The notes beneath the pieces were generated by a model, which made no database searches, was not told the origin of the DNA, and saw only the letters and a program-made list of their open reading frames with translations. From NCBI GenBank assembly GCA_964492185.1, contig CAZBJH010000003.1, positions 1-64,000 on the forward strand: DNA of 64,000 nucleotides, in the 5' to 3' direction. Positions 56,601 through 64,000 of the stretch are shown here, in pieces (the stretch's first letter is position 1; every line of letters begins with the position of its first letter). The position numbers were made by a program, and so were the translations under genes. The stretch is from JAFGSZ01 sp964492185 (GTDB lineage Bacteria; Bacteroidota; Bacteroidia; Bacteroidales; UBA10428).

Positions 56601-57863
56601 TCTGCCCTGAAAGGGAAATTGTTTGCCGGTCTGTCCGAAAAGCTTGGCAGGGGAAATTTATTGAACATAATTAAGAAAGAATCGGAAGAAAAAGGATCTC
56701 CTGTTGATTTTATTCTGGAAAATCTTACTAATAACAAAAAGAACAGGGATAAAGATGTTTTTTATGATCATGTCAGTGGTATTTATCCGGATGGCCTTCC
56801 CTGGAATGGAGTATATGCCAAAGTGAACAGCGGAAGTGAAAAATGGATCTTTAAAACACTGATCTCGGAAAAAACAAAGAAAGTGACTGCCTTTGTATCC
56901 GATTATGCACTTAAGAACAAGATCAAACCACAAATTGCATGGAACGGGGGATATATTTTAAATCCCGAACTGGTGGGTAAGCTGGGCTTGCCTGAATCAT
57001 ATATCGGCTCACCCCTGGGTTTGGTGGTAAATGAGGGAGAAGTAAAGTGTCCTCCACTGTTCAATAAGCCGGCTTTATTTGTTGACAAAAACGGGATCCC
57101 TGATATTGGACGTAACAATTGTTCGCGGGGACTGACAATAAGCGGCGGAGATTCGGTAATTAAGCTTACCGGTGAACAGTATAATACAATAGATACCCTT
57201 GGCATACCCGTGTATTATGATCTTTTATTCAAGCAGGGAATGATCGATGCACGGGACAGGGTGATCGTCAGGCTTGCGGGTAATATGATAAAAGAGGTTA
57301 TTCATCCTGGCAAACATAAGATAGTAAAGCTAATACCTGTTGGTTTAACCTTATCCTTTCCCGAAAAAAGTTTCCCCGGTGATTTCAATAAACAGGGAAG
57401 GAGTGTTAAAATTGAAATTCATGGAGCAAGGCAGTGTCAGCATGCCGTTGAAGCGGGCCCTTTACTGGTATATAATGGAAAAGTATCAATAGATATGGAA
57501 ACAGAGGGGTGGAAACATGAGAATTCAATAAAGACACAGGCGGCCCGCCTTGATTATACCGATATGCGGGGTCCGAAGATCGCAGCTGGTATTGATGCGG
57601 AAGGTAATTTACTGGTATTGGTAATAAACGGCAGGATCCGGGAATCGGTAGGGGCCACACACGCCGATATGGCAGAAATCATGCTGAAGCTTGGTGCGGA
57701 AAAGGCAATGGGTTTTGATCCCGGGGGAAGCAGTACCCTGGTTGTAAATGGAAAAACGCTGAATATTTCTCCGTACAACAGAAATTATGAAAAAAACATT
57801 TATTCGATGCCACCTGAACCCAGGGCTGTTTCAAACGCGGTAATAGGGTACAGGCTCGAATAA
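53691..57863 (+). CDS. glycosyltransferase / phosphodiester-glycosidase fusion
   Basis: A 1390-residue protein without signal peptide or membrane segments. Residues of about 1-570 look like a GT-B glycosyltransferase of family 4: a Rossmann-like C-lobe starts at ENIIFLQPTRIIQRKRIELG, and the donor-site E-x7-E is Glu478/Glu486 in EGRGLPIIEASACGTP. Residues of about 570-1035 show no domain I recognise (helical at first, then HFPQMGEEALRALADIHKHN). Residues of about 1040-1388 match the NAGPA/DUF2233 fold: QIAWNGGYILNPELVG, SRGLTISGGDSV, VEAGPLLVYNGK, KIAAGIDAEGNLLVLVINGR and FDPGGSSTLVVNGK. An alternative ATG is at 53703. It stands alone between VanZ and a repeat. Probable glycan-related function; the reaction is unknown. 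Confidence 0.75.
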   Translation: MQNRMSVNEMMGILRNEKVDTWFDLGIYIDRFRENNPMPVLSFSGTEKEFEHNLQQGGIAFITFSYSIDGVTIEVEKYAKTFYSRFRGITIHYVAGKIYPESHKLIDDETRTYEIPEIAGFDNWPLYKEFFFTRLERGSTQYNELIRKFWDEILLISEKLGNYVEQNNIRLLYVINALSNPGNVSLAVALVFVSEFLGIPVINNNHDFYWEGGNRKIDIKEKGLKHGPRDVFFTNDHLGEVFSIIEVFFPWESRTWINVNINKEQSKHLISINGHNPANVTEIGTSVDTSEYVNISKRGKINAFYQFEKILARYRETLVGYSVNDVLRNNLVNKDNPRPILTGTKTRTIKNFMNENIIFLQPTRIIQRKRIELGFKLIRRMFKNKHFIKRLKSTPNLKLTLIVTGPIALGQFDYFKKLIKRFSQLLDILDGQLRDRVYMAFLFSELDRESFKERFKDPVGIPELYNIASLVLLPSKTEGRGLPIIEASACGTPIFCRRYYPEKVYSEVIGEHLPDGDRLKVIEFDGKKITSKHTSEIIDHVMFPHRFTDEIIHNKLAVEKRFSLDTLRICIDDICHRIWLQLHKNDGIMRIVKQATDEYSEMISFSNSDTSAILKTGNRQYLPGFGRLAFMTNLKSLIDPSAFRMEEQMMKGFIFHFALQLVKDNDFFAKKSYKDINRFFNAVHSIFHYKKGEVKIRHDHSFAYRHRNNNFYPYQEFTLQELTGLVNLLFYKILEPDVIHTIDEISHFFTDWNLALAQLTSSALLAIDDRKELITKMQANIPIGVFPGDYSKYVLEFFALQAVRSRLNLKIETELTNEILKRSDHSPAPVYVFAPNRAIGKWPDKKSIIDYILNGNEKELRLLYNNGILKVVESNQLCVGLHFPQMGEEALRALADIHKHNGFIISNRDFAGDMSDIADIDRFHIGKATHPMTAAMLGIPGDSGYIQYVPAGIRPTIAYPVPVQRANDFSSALKGKLFAGLSEKLGRGNLLNIIKKESEEKGSPVDFILENLTNNKKNRDKDVFYDHVSGIYPDGLPWNGVYAKVNSGSEKWIFKTLISEKTKKVTAFVSDYALKNKIKPQIAWNGGYILNPELVGKLGLPESYIGSPLGLVVNEGEVKCPPLFNKPALFVDKNGIPDIGRNNCSRGLTISGGDSVIKLTGEQYNTIDTLGIPVYYDLLFKQGMIDARDRVIVRLAGNMIKEVIHPGKHKIVKLIPVGLTLSFPEKSFPGDFNKQGRSVKIEIHGARQCQHAVEAGPLLVYNGKVSIDMETEGWKHENSIKTQAARLDYTDMRGPKIAAGIDAEGNLLVLVINGRIRESVGATHADMAEIMLKLGAEKAMGFDPGGSSTLVVNGKTLNISPYNRNYEKNIYSMPPEPRAVSNAVIGYRLE

Positions 57864-57870
57864 ATGTTTT

Positions 57871-58042
57871 TTAATAGAGTCTGTTTATAAAATAGTCAAA
57901 ATGTTTAACCGGACATGTGTCTGTTCAGAAAGTCCATTTGCAAGGCTCGCGCGGTCCGGAAACGCGGAGTTTACCAGTCGTAAATGAGCAATTTTCGGAC
58001 AAGCGTAACGCGGCAAATGAGACTTTATGGACAGACACTTAA
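57871..58042. repeat. 172-bp MITE-like element, copy A2
   Basis: Inverted copy of 19078-19249 with few differences. Ends AATAGAGTCTGTTTATAAAA and the complement of GACTTTATGGACAGACACTT form imperfect inverted repeats, flanked by TTAA on both sides. It fills the gap after the fusion gene. Confidence 0.8.
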
Positions 58043-58045
58043 AAA

Positions 58046-58426
58046 TCAATAGGAATATTCGATAGATAATGCTTTATCAAGAGATTCGGTATTTATTTCG
58101 TCTTTTATAATGTAGCTCCTGGCACCGGCCTCTATCATCTGAACAATATATTTCATTTCTGAATGGAAAGAAACAGCAATAATGATAATATTCCTGAAAA
58201 GGCGGGTAGCTGTTTTTGTGGCTTCAATACCGTTCATGTTAGGCATATTGATATCCATAAAAACAATATCATATAAATTGGCGCTTAATTCTTCAAGACA
58301 TTGTAACCCGTCGGTTGCCACTTTTATTATTTCTATTCTGTCCTGAAATGAATCGGAAAGCATAAATTCCAGTGCCTTTGCAAAATGTTGATTATCATCA
58401 ACAATTAAAATTCTGTGTTTCTTCAT
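58046..58426 (-). CDS. stand-alone response-regulator receiver domain
   Basis: A 126-residue CheY-like protein with no output domain. Acidic pair Asp10-Asp11 in LIVDDNQHF, phospho-acceptor Asp58 in DIVFMDINMPNMNG, Lys in RSYIIKDEIN. It resembles the N-terminal half of the NarL-type regulator at 59742, so it may be a truncated or phospho-sink relative within the same signalling block. A 172-bp repeat begins three bases after its stop. The 780 bases upstream are gene-free. Confidence 0.88.
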   Translation of the reverse strand: MKKHRILIVDDNQHFAKALEFMLSDSFQDRIEIIKVATDGLQCLEELSANLYDIVFMDINMPNMNGIEATKTATRLFRNIIIIAVSFHSEMKYIVQMIEAGARSYIIKDEINTESLDKALSIEYSY

Positions 58427-58579
58427 CCGGTATATTGTTTTTGAGAGTTATTACGGATGCGGGGTTATTATTCAGTTATATTCTTCATTATTAATAAATG
58501 AACGATAACCAAGTAATGATCCAAATGTATGAATTAGATGTATTTGCAAAAATGGAATTAATACTCAATCTGATGAGGT

Positions 58580-58985
58580 CAATACCCAAATTTATTTGCG
58601 TATTTTCCGACATTATGAAAAGGAAAAAACCCGACATGAATAAAAAAGAACAGGATGACAAATTAATGCCATCCTGTATCCTACCTAAATCCAACCAAAC
58701 CCTACATCAAAAATCTTTCGTGAAAAACAACCTGTAATCAGTCAATATATATTACGGCTGTATTATTAAACTTCACTTCTTAACGGGCCATATTGTAACT
58801 GACCTCTTTATTTCTGTATTTTAATTAAATTACAAATATATTACTTGTAATTATCGAAAAGTTGAGCGCTACTACCTAAATTTGATTGCGTATTTCCCGC
58901 CATTTTTAGAAAAATACAGGATGACAAATAATTTGCCACCCTGTAATTCTACCTAAATCCAACCAAACCCTACATTAACTATTAA
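58580..58985. repeat. duplicated non-coding unit with hairpins
   Basis: Two related units, 58580-58714 and 58868-58985. Each has an AAATTT..TTGCGTATTTnCCG block, a hairpin with ACAGGATG ends (58650-58677, perfect 8-bp stem; 58916-58944, one mismatch), and an identical 27-base tail beginning CTACCTAAATCCAACCAAAC. The units lie in the gap between the stand-alone receiver and the 132-residue gene. No gene is supported here. Confidence 0.7.
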
Positions 58986-59205
58986 CCATAAAACAACCTT
59001 ACTAAATCTAACTCTTCATATTCTCAACTTCAAATGGTAAAGTTATTTCTCCAGCTTAATATCCAACTATGCAATCTATTTTTAAAAGAACCTTAACCTC
59101 AGTTTTCTTATACAAATATACGCTTGTAAAGTGTTTGTGTTGTGAGTAATGGTACGTAATTATGTGTTTTTATTACCCATTTTAAAATAGGTATAACCCG
59201 TATGC
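58986..59205. other. rest of the gene-free gap
   Basis: AT-rich sequence between the duplicated unit and the stop of the 132-residue gene. I see no further feature. Confidence 0.4.
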
Positions 59206-59604
59206 TTATATAGGTAAAATCCGACATTTCCGGTTTTCTAAAATTGTTTCTGCCGATTCCAGTGATGATGCGACTATTGTTTTGCCAGAATGAAATTTAT
59301 AATTGTAATTAAAAAACCGGAATGCATATTTAAACGCGTCTGCCTTTTCATGTATATAGATCACTTTTTCCGGATTTCTGCTGAAAATGGACTTTTTTAT
59401 TTCTGATAGTTTGGCTTTATAATCGGGAATGGAGCATTTAACATGGTAATCCTCTATAATAGCTGAAAAATTCTCATGAAGTTTTTCCAGTTCAAAATCA
59501 ACAACTATTTTTGCCAACTGCAGTTCACTTTCAAGAAAGAAACCCTGAAGAACAAAATATAAGCAGTTTTTATCCGGTTTTGCTTTAATAATAAACTTTT
59601 CCAT
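59206..59604 (-). CDS. hypothetical protein, 132 residues
   Basis: No family recognised. Predicted soluble alpha/beta protein: alternating strands and helices (KNCLYFVLQGFFLESELQLA, EKVIYIHEKADAFKYAFRFF) and no signal or membrane segment. The layout, a strand-helix start with an acidic central stretch, is loosely like STAS-type regulatory domains, but I see no conserved phospho-Ser block, so this is only a guess. It lies within the signalling block, downstream of the LuxR-type regulator on the same strand but beyond a strong hairpin. A copy of the TACCTAAAT motif is 58 bases upstream of its start, which suggests control by that regulator. Confidence 0.65.
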   Translation of the reverse strand: MEKFIIKAKPDKNCLYFVLQGFFLESELQLAKIVVDFELEKLHENFSAIIEDYHVKCSIPDYKAKLSEIKKSIFSRNPEKVIYIHEKADAFKYAFRFFNYNYKFHSGKTIVASSLESAETILENRKCRILPI

Positions 59605-59661
59605 AAGCTTTGATGTTTGCTACAAAGGTACAGATGAAAAAGCCATAACAGAACGCGGTAA

Positions 59662-59671
59662 TTACCTAAAT
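59662..59671. promoter_or_regulatory. TACCTAAAT motif upstream of the 132-residue gene
   Basis: TTACCTAAAT here, and CTACCTAAAT at 58681, 58872 and 58949. The 59662 copy is followed by AGAGGTAA, giving an imperfect dyad TTACCT-n8-AGGTAA. Candidate regulator site; unproven. Confidence 0.4.
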
Positions 59672-59699
59672 CAGAGGTAAAATATACTCAATTTTAATT

Positions 59700-59735
59700 G
59701 CCGGATTACCCATGGGAGCATGGGTATTATCCGGC
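59700..59735 (-). terminator. strong hairpin after the LuxR-type regulator gene
   Basis: GCCGGAT/ATCCGGC and TACCCATG/CATGGGTA stack into a 15-bp stem with a 2-base bulge and a 4-base loop. It begins 7 bases after the stop at 59742. The T run is poor (AATTAAAATTG follows), so it may be a processing or 3'-stability element rather than a pure intrinsic terminator. Confidence 0.6.
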
Positions 59736-59741
59736 ATATTT

Positions 59742-60383
59742 TCAGACTTTAACCAGATTGTTTTTTATTGCAAAAACCACCAGGCTGATAGAGTTTTTTG
59801 AATCGGTTTTAAGCAAAAGGCTCGATCGGTGCCGTTCAACAGTGCGCTGACTGATATACAATTCGTCTGATATTTCCTGGTTGGAGTAACCTTTAACCAT
59901 AAGGGACAATACTTCACGTTCACGCTGGGTGAGTGAAGTAATATCTTCTGAGGGTTTGGTTTTCAGCAATTGAAGTAAGAGTTCCTGAGAAAAATAATTA
60001 CCGCCCCTGCTTATCTTTTTTATGGCATCATATAACTCGTGATTATCCACATCTTTAAGAATGAATCCTTTAACTCCCAGATCTATCATGGTGTTATAAT
60101 ACTCGGTATCACCAAACATTGAAAGCACAAGGATATTTAGATCAGGGTAGATATCCAGACCTCTTTTTGTAGCTTCAATGCCATTCATAACCGGCATATT
60201 TATATCCATAAGGACAACATCGGGTTTGAAATAATTTAATAGTTCTAGAAATTCTTTTCCGTTTGATGCCTCGCCCAAAATATCAATATCTTCTTTTTCC
60301 GATAAAATAAATTTCAGGCCGTTTCTGAATAGCTGATGGTCATCAACAATAATAATTTTTGTTTTATTCATAGGTTGGATCAA
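59742..60383 (-). CDS. NarL/FixJ-type response regulator
   Basis: 213 residues. The receiver (about 1-125) has Asp14/Asp15 in IIVDDHQLF, phospho-acceptor Asp60 in VVLMDINMPVMNG and Lys in GFILKDVD. The C-terminal LuxR HTH (about 148-210) has LTQREREVLSLMVKGYSNQE and ISQRTVERHRSSLLLKT. It is a DNA-binding transcription factor. It starts 95 bases downstream of the seven-PAS kinase on the same strand and is its obvious partner. An ATG four codons in (MNKTKI) is an alternative start. Confidence 0.94.
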   Translation of the reverse strand: MIQPMNKTKIIIVDDHQLFRNGLKFILSEKEDIDILGEASNGKEFLELLNYFKPDVVLMDINMPVMNGIEATKRGLDIYPDLNILVLSMFGDTEYYNTMIDLGVKGFILKDVDNHELYDAIKKISRGGNYFSQELLLQLLKTKPSEDITSLTQREREVLSLMVKGYSNQEISDELYISQRTVERHRSSLLLKTDSKNSISLVVFAIKNNLVKV

Positions 60384-60477
60384 AGTTTGGCAATTTTTTT
60401 TTTACTTAACAAAAATAATGTTATTTATAATTATCGATACAGGCGATATCCCGTTAAATGAAATAATGCTGCTTAAA

Positions 60478-63400
60478 TCAATTAATTGGTATAGCCGGAA
60501 ATTCAAGATCAAAATGAAAACCCTGGTTTTTTTCGCTGTAAATATTGTATTTACCTTTCAGGGACCTTGAGCGGCTGAATATATTGGATAATCCCATACC
60601 TTCAATATTTTCCTTTATCTGGCTGATTGTCATTCCTTTTCCATTGTCGTAATATTTTAATGTCATCTGATTTTCCCCGTGGTATAATTTTATTTTTATC
60701 TTTCGGGCATTGGCGTGTTTTATCGTATTGTTCACCAGTTCTTTAATTATACGGTAAAGGGATATTTCAAGTTCATTTGAAAACCTGAGATCTCCAAGGT
60801 TAGTGTCAAAATCAAAGAGTATCCCTTGTTGTATTTTTGATATGAAGGATTCAACTGCCGAAACAAGGCCGTAATTTGTCAGAATATGAGGGCTAAGGTC
60901 GTTGGATATTTCTTTTGTCGTACCTATAGCTTCTTTCACAATTTCGTTCAACTGTGAGATGATATAGAGCTGTTTCTTTGGTTCATTCATTGTATGGATT
61001 GAATTCACGTACATTTTAATACTTGATAATAATGGCCCAAGGTCATCATGCAAATTACGGGCGAATTTTTCACGTTCACGTTCTTCAGTGAAAATAATTG
61101 CATCCAGCACCCGCTTTTCAACTTCCTTGCGTTCGGTAATATCCCTGATAATAGTAAGTATGGCCGCCTGTCCGGCATAATCGGTCATTGTCCAGTTGAT
61201 CTCCACGGGTATAAATCGGTTTGTATCTGTTAATAATTCCGACTCAAAAGAAGGAATATGCTGGTCATCCAGAAGCTTGATATATATGTTTTCAAGCTGT
61301 TTATCGGATAAACCCGTGAAAAGGTCGAATACTCTTTTTTTCAGCAATTCGGTCCTGCGAAAACCCGAAAGGTCAACAAGCACCTTATTGATCTCAATCA
61401 GGTTTCTCCCGGTATCAGAAATAAGCATTGCATCACTGGAATTATTAAATATGTTCCTGAATTTTTCTTCGCTGGCACGAAGATTTTTTTCTGCTTTTTT
61501 TCTGTCGGTAATATTACGGACAATAGACTGTAGAAATTTTTCTCCACCAAGTTCAATACGGCTGAGGGATATTTCAGCATCGAACACTTTATTCTTAAAT
61601 GTAGTATGTTGCCATTCGAAAAACTGTGGTTTTCCTTTCAGGGCGTTATTGATATATTTACGGGCTTTGGTTTCCGACAATTTACCATCCGGCTGGTAAA
61701 CAGGTGAGAATTTATAAGGTGATTTATTAAGGATCTGGTTTCTGGTGCATTCAAACATTTTTGAAGTAGCGGGATTACAATCAATAAATTTATCGCCTTT
61801 CATCATGAAAATGGCATCGGTTGCTGTTGTAAACAAAATTCGGTATTTTTCTTCGCTCTCTTTAAGGGCCTGTTCGGCGATCTTTCTTTCGGTAATATCA
61901 GAAATGGTTCCTATTATCCTGGTGATCCGGTTATCCTCGCCAGGATAAACCCGGCCCTTTGAAAGCACCCATTTCCAATCGTTGTATTTAGTTTTTAAAC
62001 GGTGCTCGATCTCAAAATTCTCATCGGGTTTGTCCCTGTATTCATTAAGCACCTTATCAAATATTTTAAGTTCATCAGGGTGAATTATCATCTTAAACGT
62101 TTCAATATCCTCTATGGACTCGTCTTTCCGGTAATCCAACATATCATAATAACGCGGGCTCAGGAAGATCTTATTATTTGTAAGGTCCAAATCCCATATT
62201 GCATCAGTCGTGGCCTCAAGAGCCATCTTCAATCTTATTTCGCTTGTTTCAAGCTCTTTCTCAGCTCTCTTTCGCTCCGAAATATCGCGTACAACGGCCA
62301 GTAGTTTGTTTTCATCACCTATTTTGGTATATTTCAAATATATTTCCGTCCAGAACAGTTCCCCCGTGTATTTTTTTGCCAGCCATTCAAATTTTTGCAT
62401 ACCTTCATTAATGGAAGCCTCCATTCGGGTGAACATCTCCTGCTCATCAAAAGGTGCTTTCCTCTGGCTGATGTCATTGACAGAAATGTTCAATGCTTCA
62501 TCAGCCGGTATATTATACATTTTCTGGGCAGTATCATTCATATCAAGTATTTCACCTGTTTTTGGGTGGTATATAAGAATGGCATCACTGGTGGAATTGA
62601 ATATTTCCCTGTAATTACGTTCGCTCTGGGTCAGCAGTTCTTCGGTGAGCCAGCGGTCAGTAATGTCCATAAATACTACCTGTGAGCCCGATTCGCCTTC
62701 TATATCAATATATGTACTGGCCATTTCCACGGTGACAGATGTACCGTCGGATCTCAGGAATATGTTTTGTGATAATGGTATATCCCTTTTTCTGATATAC
62801 ACGTTGGCAATATCAATTCTTGTTTGATCAATATGGTCAGGATGAATTATATCCAGTACCGGTTTGTTAATATGCTCCTTGTTATTTTCCCATTTAAGTG
62901 TTTCGATAGCTGCCTGGTTAATATAAATGATTTTATAATTACAGTGTACAATTATTGGCAGGGGCGAATATTCTACAAGTTTGCGGTAACGGTCCTCGCT
63001 TTGTTTTAATGCGGTTTCGGCTCTTTTTCTTGTTGTGATGTCATTTGCAATGGAAAATACATATTCCCTGTCTTCAAAATACAGATAGTCGGATGACACT
63101 TTAACCGGGAATGTTGAACCGTCTTTTCTTTTATGGTAAAACTCACGTATTCGGAACTTGTTTTTTTTCAGATACATCCAGGTTTCTTTCCAGTCCTTTA
63201 TTGTCATGCCTTCACTGATATCATAAACATGCATATTAAGGAGTTCATATTCTTCATACCCCAATGTTTCGCAGGCTGCTTCATTTACATATTGAAATCT
63301 TCCATCGGAGCCGAACCAGAATATAGGATTTTTGTTTTTATCAATCGAATAATGTGCAATATGTAAAAGTTGTTCAGCCTGCTTACGTTCTGAAATATCC

Positions 63401-63930
63401 AGGATATAGCCATAATAACAAATATAACCGGATGTAATTTTTTGCGGCCTTGATTTTACCAGCAGCCAGATTTCCGGGCCGGGTAAAGTTGTAATACGGA
63501 ATTCCGCGTCGAAATCCGAATGATTATGAAATGATTCAAGCATTTTTGCATGGATGTATTCGCGATCATCAGGATGGATATATTGTAATGTATTTTCGGG
63601 ATTGTTATTTTTGAATTTTTCCGGATCAATACCTGTAATTTTTTTAAAATTGGGACTAAGGTAATTGAAAAACAATGATTTATCGTTGTTTAAGATTGCC
63701 TTGAAAAATATTCCGTCAGGCAAATTATTACCCAGTGTATTGATCAATTCTTCATTTTCCTCTGAATTTGTCGTGCATTCATGCATCTGTTGTTCCAGCT
63801 GCATTTTTTGGTCCCTTAGTTCTATCTCCCTTTTTAAGCAGTCATTCATCTGATCCTGCATCTGATGTATGCTGTCTTTTAATTGCTTGTTTTCCTGTTT
63901 CAGAAGATTTATCTGATTTTTTTGTTGCAT
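60478..63930 (-). CDS. soluble seven-PAS sensor histidine kinase
   Basis: 1150 residues without membrane segments. An N-terminal coiled coil (about 1-60, LKQENKQLKDSIHQMQDQMN) precedes seven tandem PAS/PAC units (about 65-190, 192-312, 314-432, 434-556, 558-688, 690-812, 814-935), each closed by a D-I-T/S-x-R-K-x-A-E PAC end. Then comes a HisKA_3 domain with phospho-acceptor His961 in ARNLHDDLGPLLSS, and HATPase_c with ELVNNTIKHANA, YYDNGKGM and GMGLSNIFSRSR. This is the NarL/UhpB class that pairs with LuxR-type regulators, as encoded next. Cytoplasmic redox, gas or small-ligand sensing is inferred. Residues for heme or flavin are not identifiable. Confidence 0.93.
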   Translation of the reverse strand: MQQKNQINLLKQENKQLKDSIHQMQDQMNDCLKREIELRDQKMQLEQQMHECTTNSEENEELINTLGNNLPDGIFFKAILNNDKSLFFNYLSPNFKKITGIDPEKFKNNNPENTLQYIHPDDREYIHAKMLESFHNHSDFDAEFRITTLPGPEIWLLVKSRPQKITSGYICYYGYILDISERKQAEQLLHIAHYSIDKNKNPIFWFGSDGRFQYVNEAACETLGYEEYELLNMHVYDISEGMTIKDWKETWMYLKKNKFRIREFYHKRKDGSTFPVKVSSDYLYFEDREYVFSIANDITTRKRAETALKQSEDRYRKLVEYSPLPIIVHCNYKIIYINQAAIETLKWENNKEHINKPVLDIIHPDHIDQTRIDIANVYIRKRDIPLSQNIFLRSDGTSVTVEMASTYIDIEGESGSQVVFMDITDRWLTEELLTQSERNYREIFNSTSDAILIYHPKTGEILDMNDTAQKMYNIPADEALNISVNDISQRKAPFDEQEMFTRMEASINEGMQKFEWLAKKYTGELFWTEIYLKYTKIGDENKLLAVVRDISERKRAEKELETSEIRLKMALEATTDAIWDLDLTNNKIFLSPRYYDMLDYRKDESIEDIETFKMIIHPDELKIFDKVLNEYRDKPDENFEIEHRLKTKYNDWKWVLSKGRVYPGEDNRITRIIGTISDITERKIAEQALKESEEKYRILFTTATDAIFMMKGDKFIDCNPATSKMFECTRNQILNKSPYKFSPVYQPDGKLSETKARKYINNALKGKPQFFEWQHTTFKNKVFDAEISLSRIELGGEKFLQSIVRNITDRKKAEKNLRASEEKFRNIFNNSSDAMLISDTGRNLIEINKVLVDLSGFRRTELLKKRVFDLFTGLSDKQLENIYIKLLDDQHIPSFESELLTDTNRFIPVEINWTMTDYAGQAAILTIIRDITERKEVEKRVLDAIIFTEEREREKFARNLHDDLGPLLSSIKMYVNSIHTMNEPKKQLYIISQLNEIVKEAIGTTKEISNDLSPHILTNYGLVSAVESFISKIQQGILFDFDTNLGDLRFSNELEISLYRIIKELVNNTIKHANARKIKIKLYHGENQMTLKYYDNGKGMTISQIKENIEGMGLSNIFSRSRSLKGKYNIYSEKNQGFHFDLEFPAIPIN

Positions 63931-63985
63931 TATAATGATTCTTGTATAAGAAAATATGCCGGCCTTTTGATAAATTTATGAATTT

Positions 63986-64000
63986 TTTAGTTAGTGTCTG
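63986..64000. repeat. probable repeat end, cut by the window edge
   Basis: The last bases, TTAGTTAGTGTCTG, match the end of the 172-bp elements (TTAGTGTCTGTCC on the complement of 58030-58042). The rest lies outside the window. Confidence 0.5.

Noticed and set aside
58498..58737. Plus-strand open frame of 79 codons
   Set aside because: It runs through one of the duplicated hairpin units, has no promoter-like or ribosome-site support, and its composition follows the repeat; the related second unit is not open.

Overview
The window looks like chromosomal DNA of a member of the Bacteroidota. The evidence is gene content and order (ATP-binding RsbW-like protein, ybeY and mnmG in a row; flippase, dut, TPR lipoprotein and EnvC in a row; ruvB and nadA nearby), AT-rich intergenic DNA, weak Shine-Dalgarno sequences, -7 boxes of the TAnnTTTG type, and a YbeY with the Asp variant metal ligand I recall from this phylum. 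Genes at 0-14 kb are visibly less AT-rich than those at 32-52 kb. No tRNA, rRNA or CRISPR array was seen.

Layout. 0-14 kb: one plus-strand operon of six alpha-glucan/trehalose enzymes (treZ, glgE, treS-maltokinase fusion, glgB, treY, malQ). Together they can form a closed loop between trehalose and a branched alpha-glucan without GlgC/GlgA or OtsAB in the cluster. 14-19 kb: two divergent exported proteins, an M1 peptidase and a large gluzincin/propeller/beta-barrel protein. 19-31 kb: a hypothetical protein, a U32 tRNA-hydroxylation-type protein with a PfkB kinase, an MFS transporter, exonuclease III, rsgA with a directly abutting hybrid kinase, and DNA polymerase I. 31-35 kb: an ArsR regulator, a polyprenyl diphosphate synthase and uvrC. 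34.9-37.4 kb: a region without host genes, bracketed by two parS-like palindromes (34896 and 37425), holding an array of foldback repeats and a decayed IS3-family element. 37.4-45.4 kb: minus-strand housekeeping genes (mnmG, ybeY, RsbW-like, EnvC, TPR lipoprotein, dut, flippase). 45.7-53.5 kb: cyclophilin-pheS on plus, then a tiny membrane protein, ruvB, a YwqK/MORN-type repeat protein and nadA on minus, then rpiB-Rrf2 on plus and VanZ on minus. 53.7-57.9 kb: a 1390-residue glycosyltransferase/phosphodiester-glycosidase fusion. 58-64 kb: a signalling block on the minus strand (seven-PAS histidine kinase, LuxR-type response regulator, a small unknown protein, and a stand-alone receiver).

Scattered between operons are at least nine copies or fragments of a family of short, non-coding, inverted-repeat-ended elements (about 126 bp and 172 bp forms). 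They are MITE-like and never interrupt a gene. The items most worth follow-up are the parS-bracketed region, this repeat family, the glycosyltransferase-NAGPA fusion, the self-contained trehalose/glucan operon, and the repeated hairpin plus TACCTAAAT motifs next to the response regulators.
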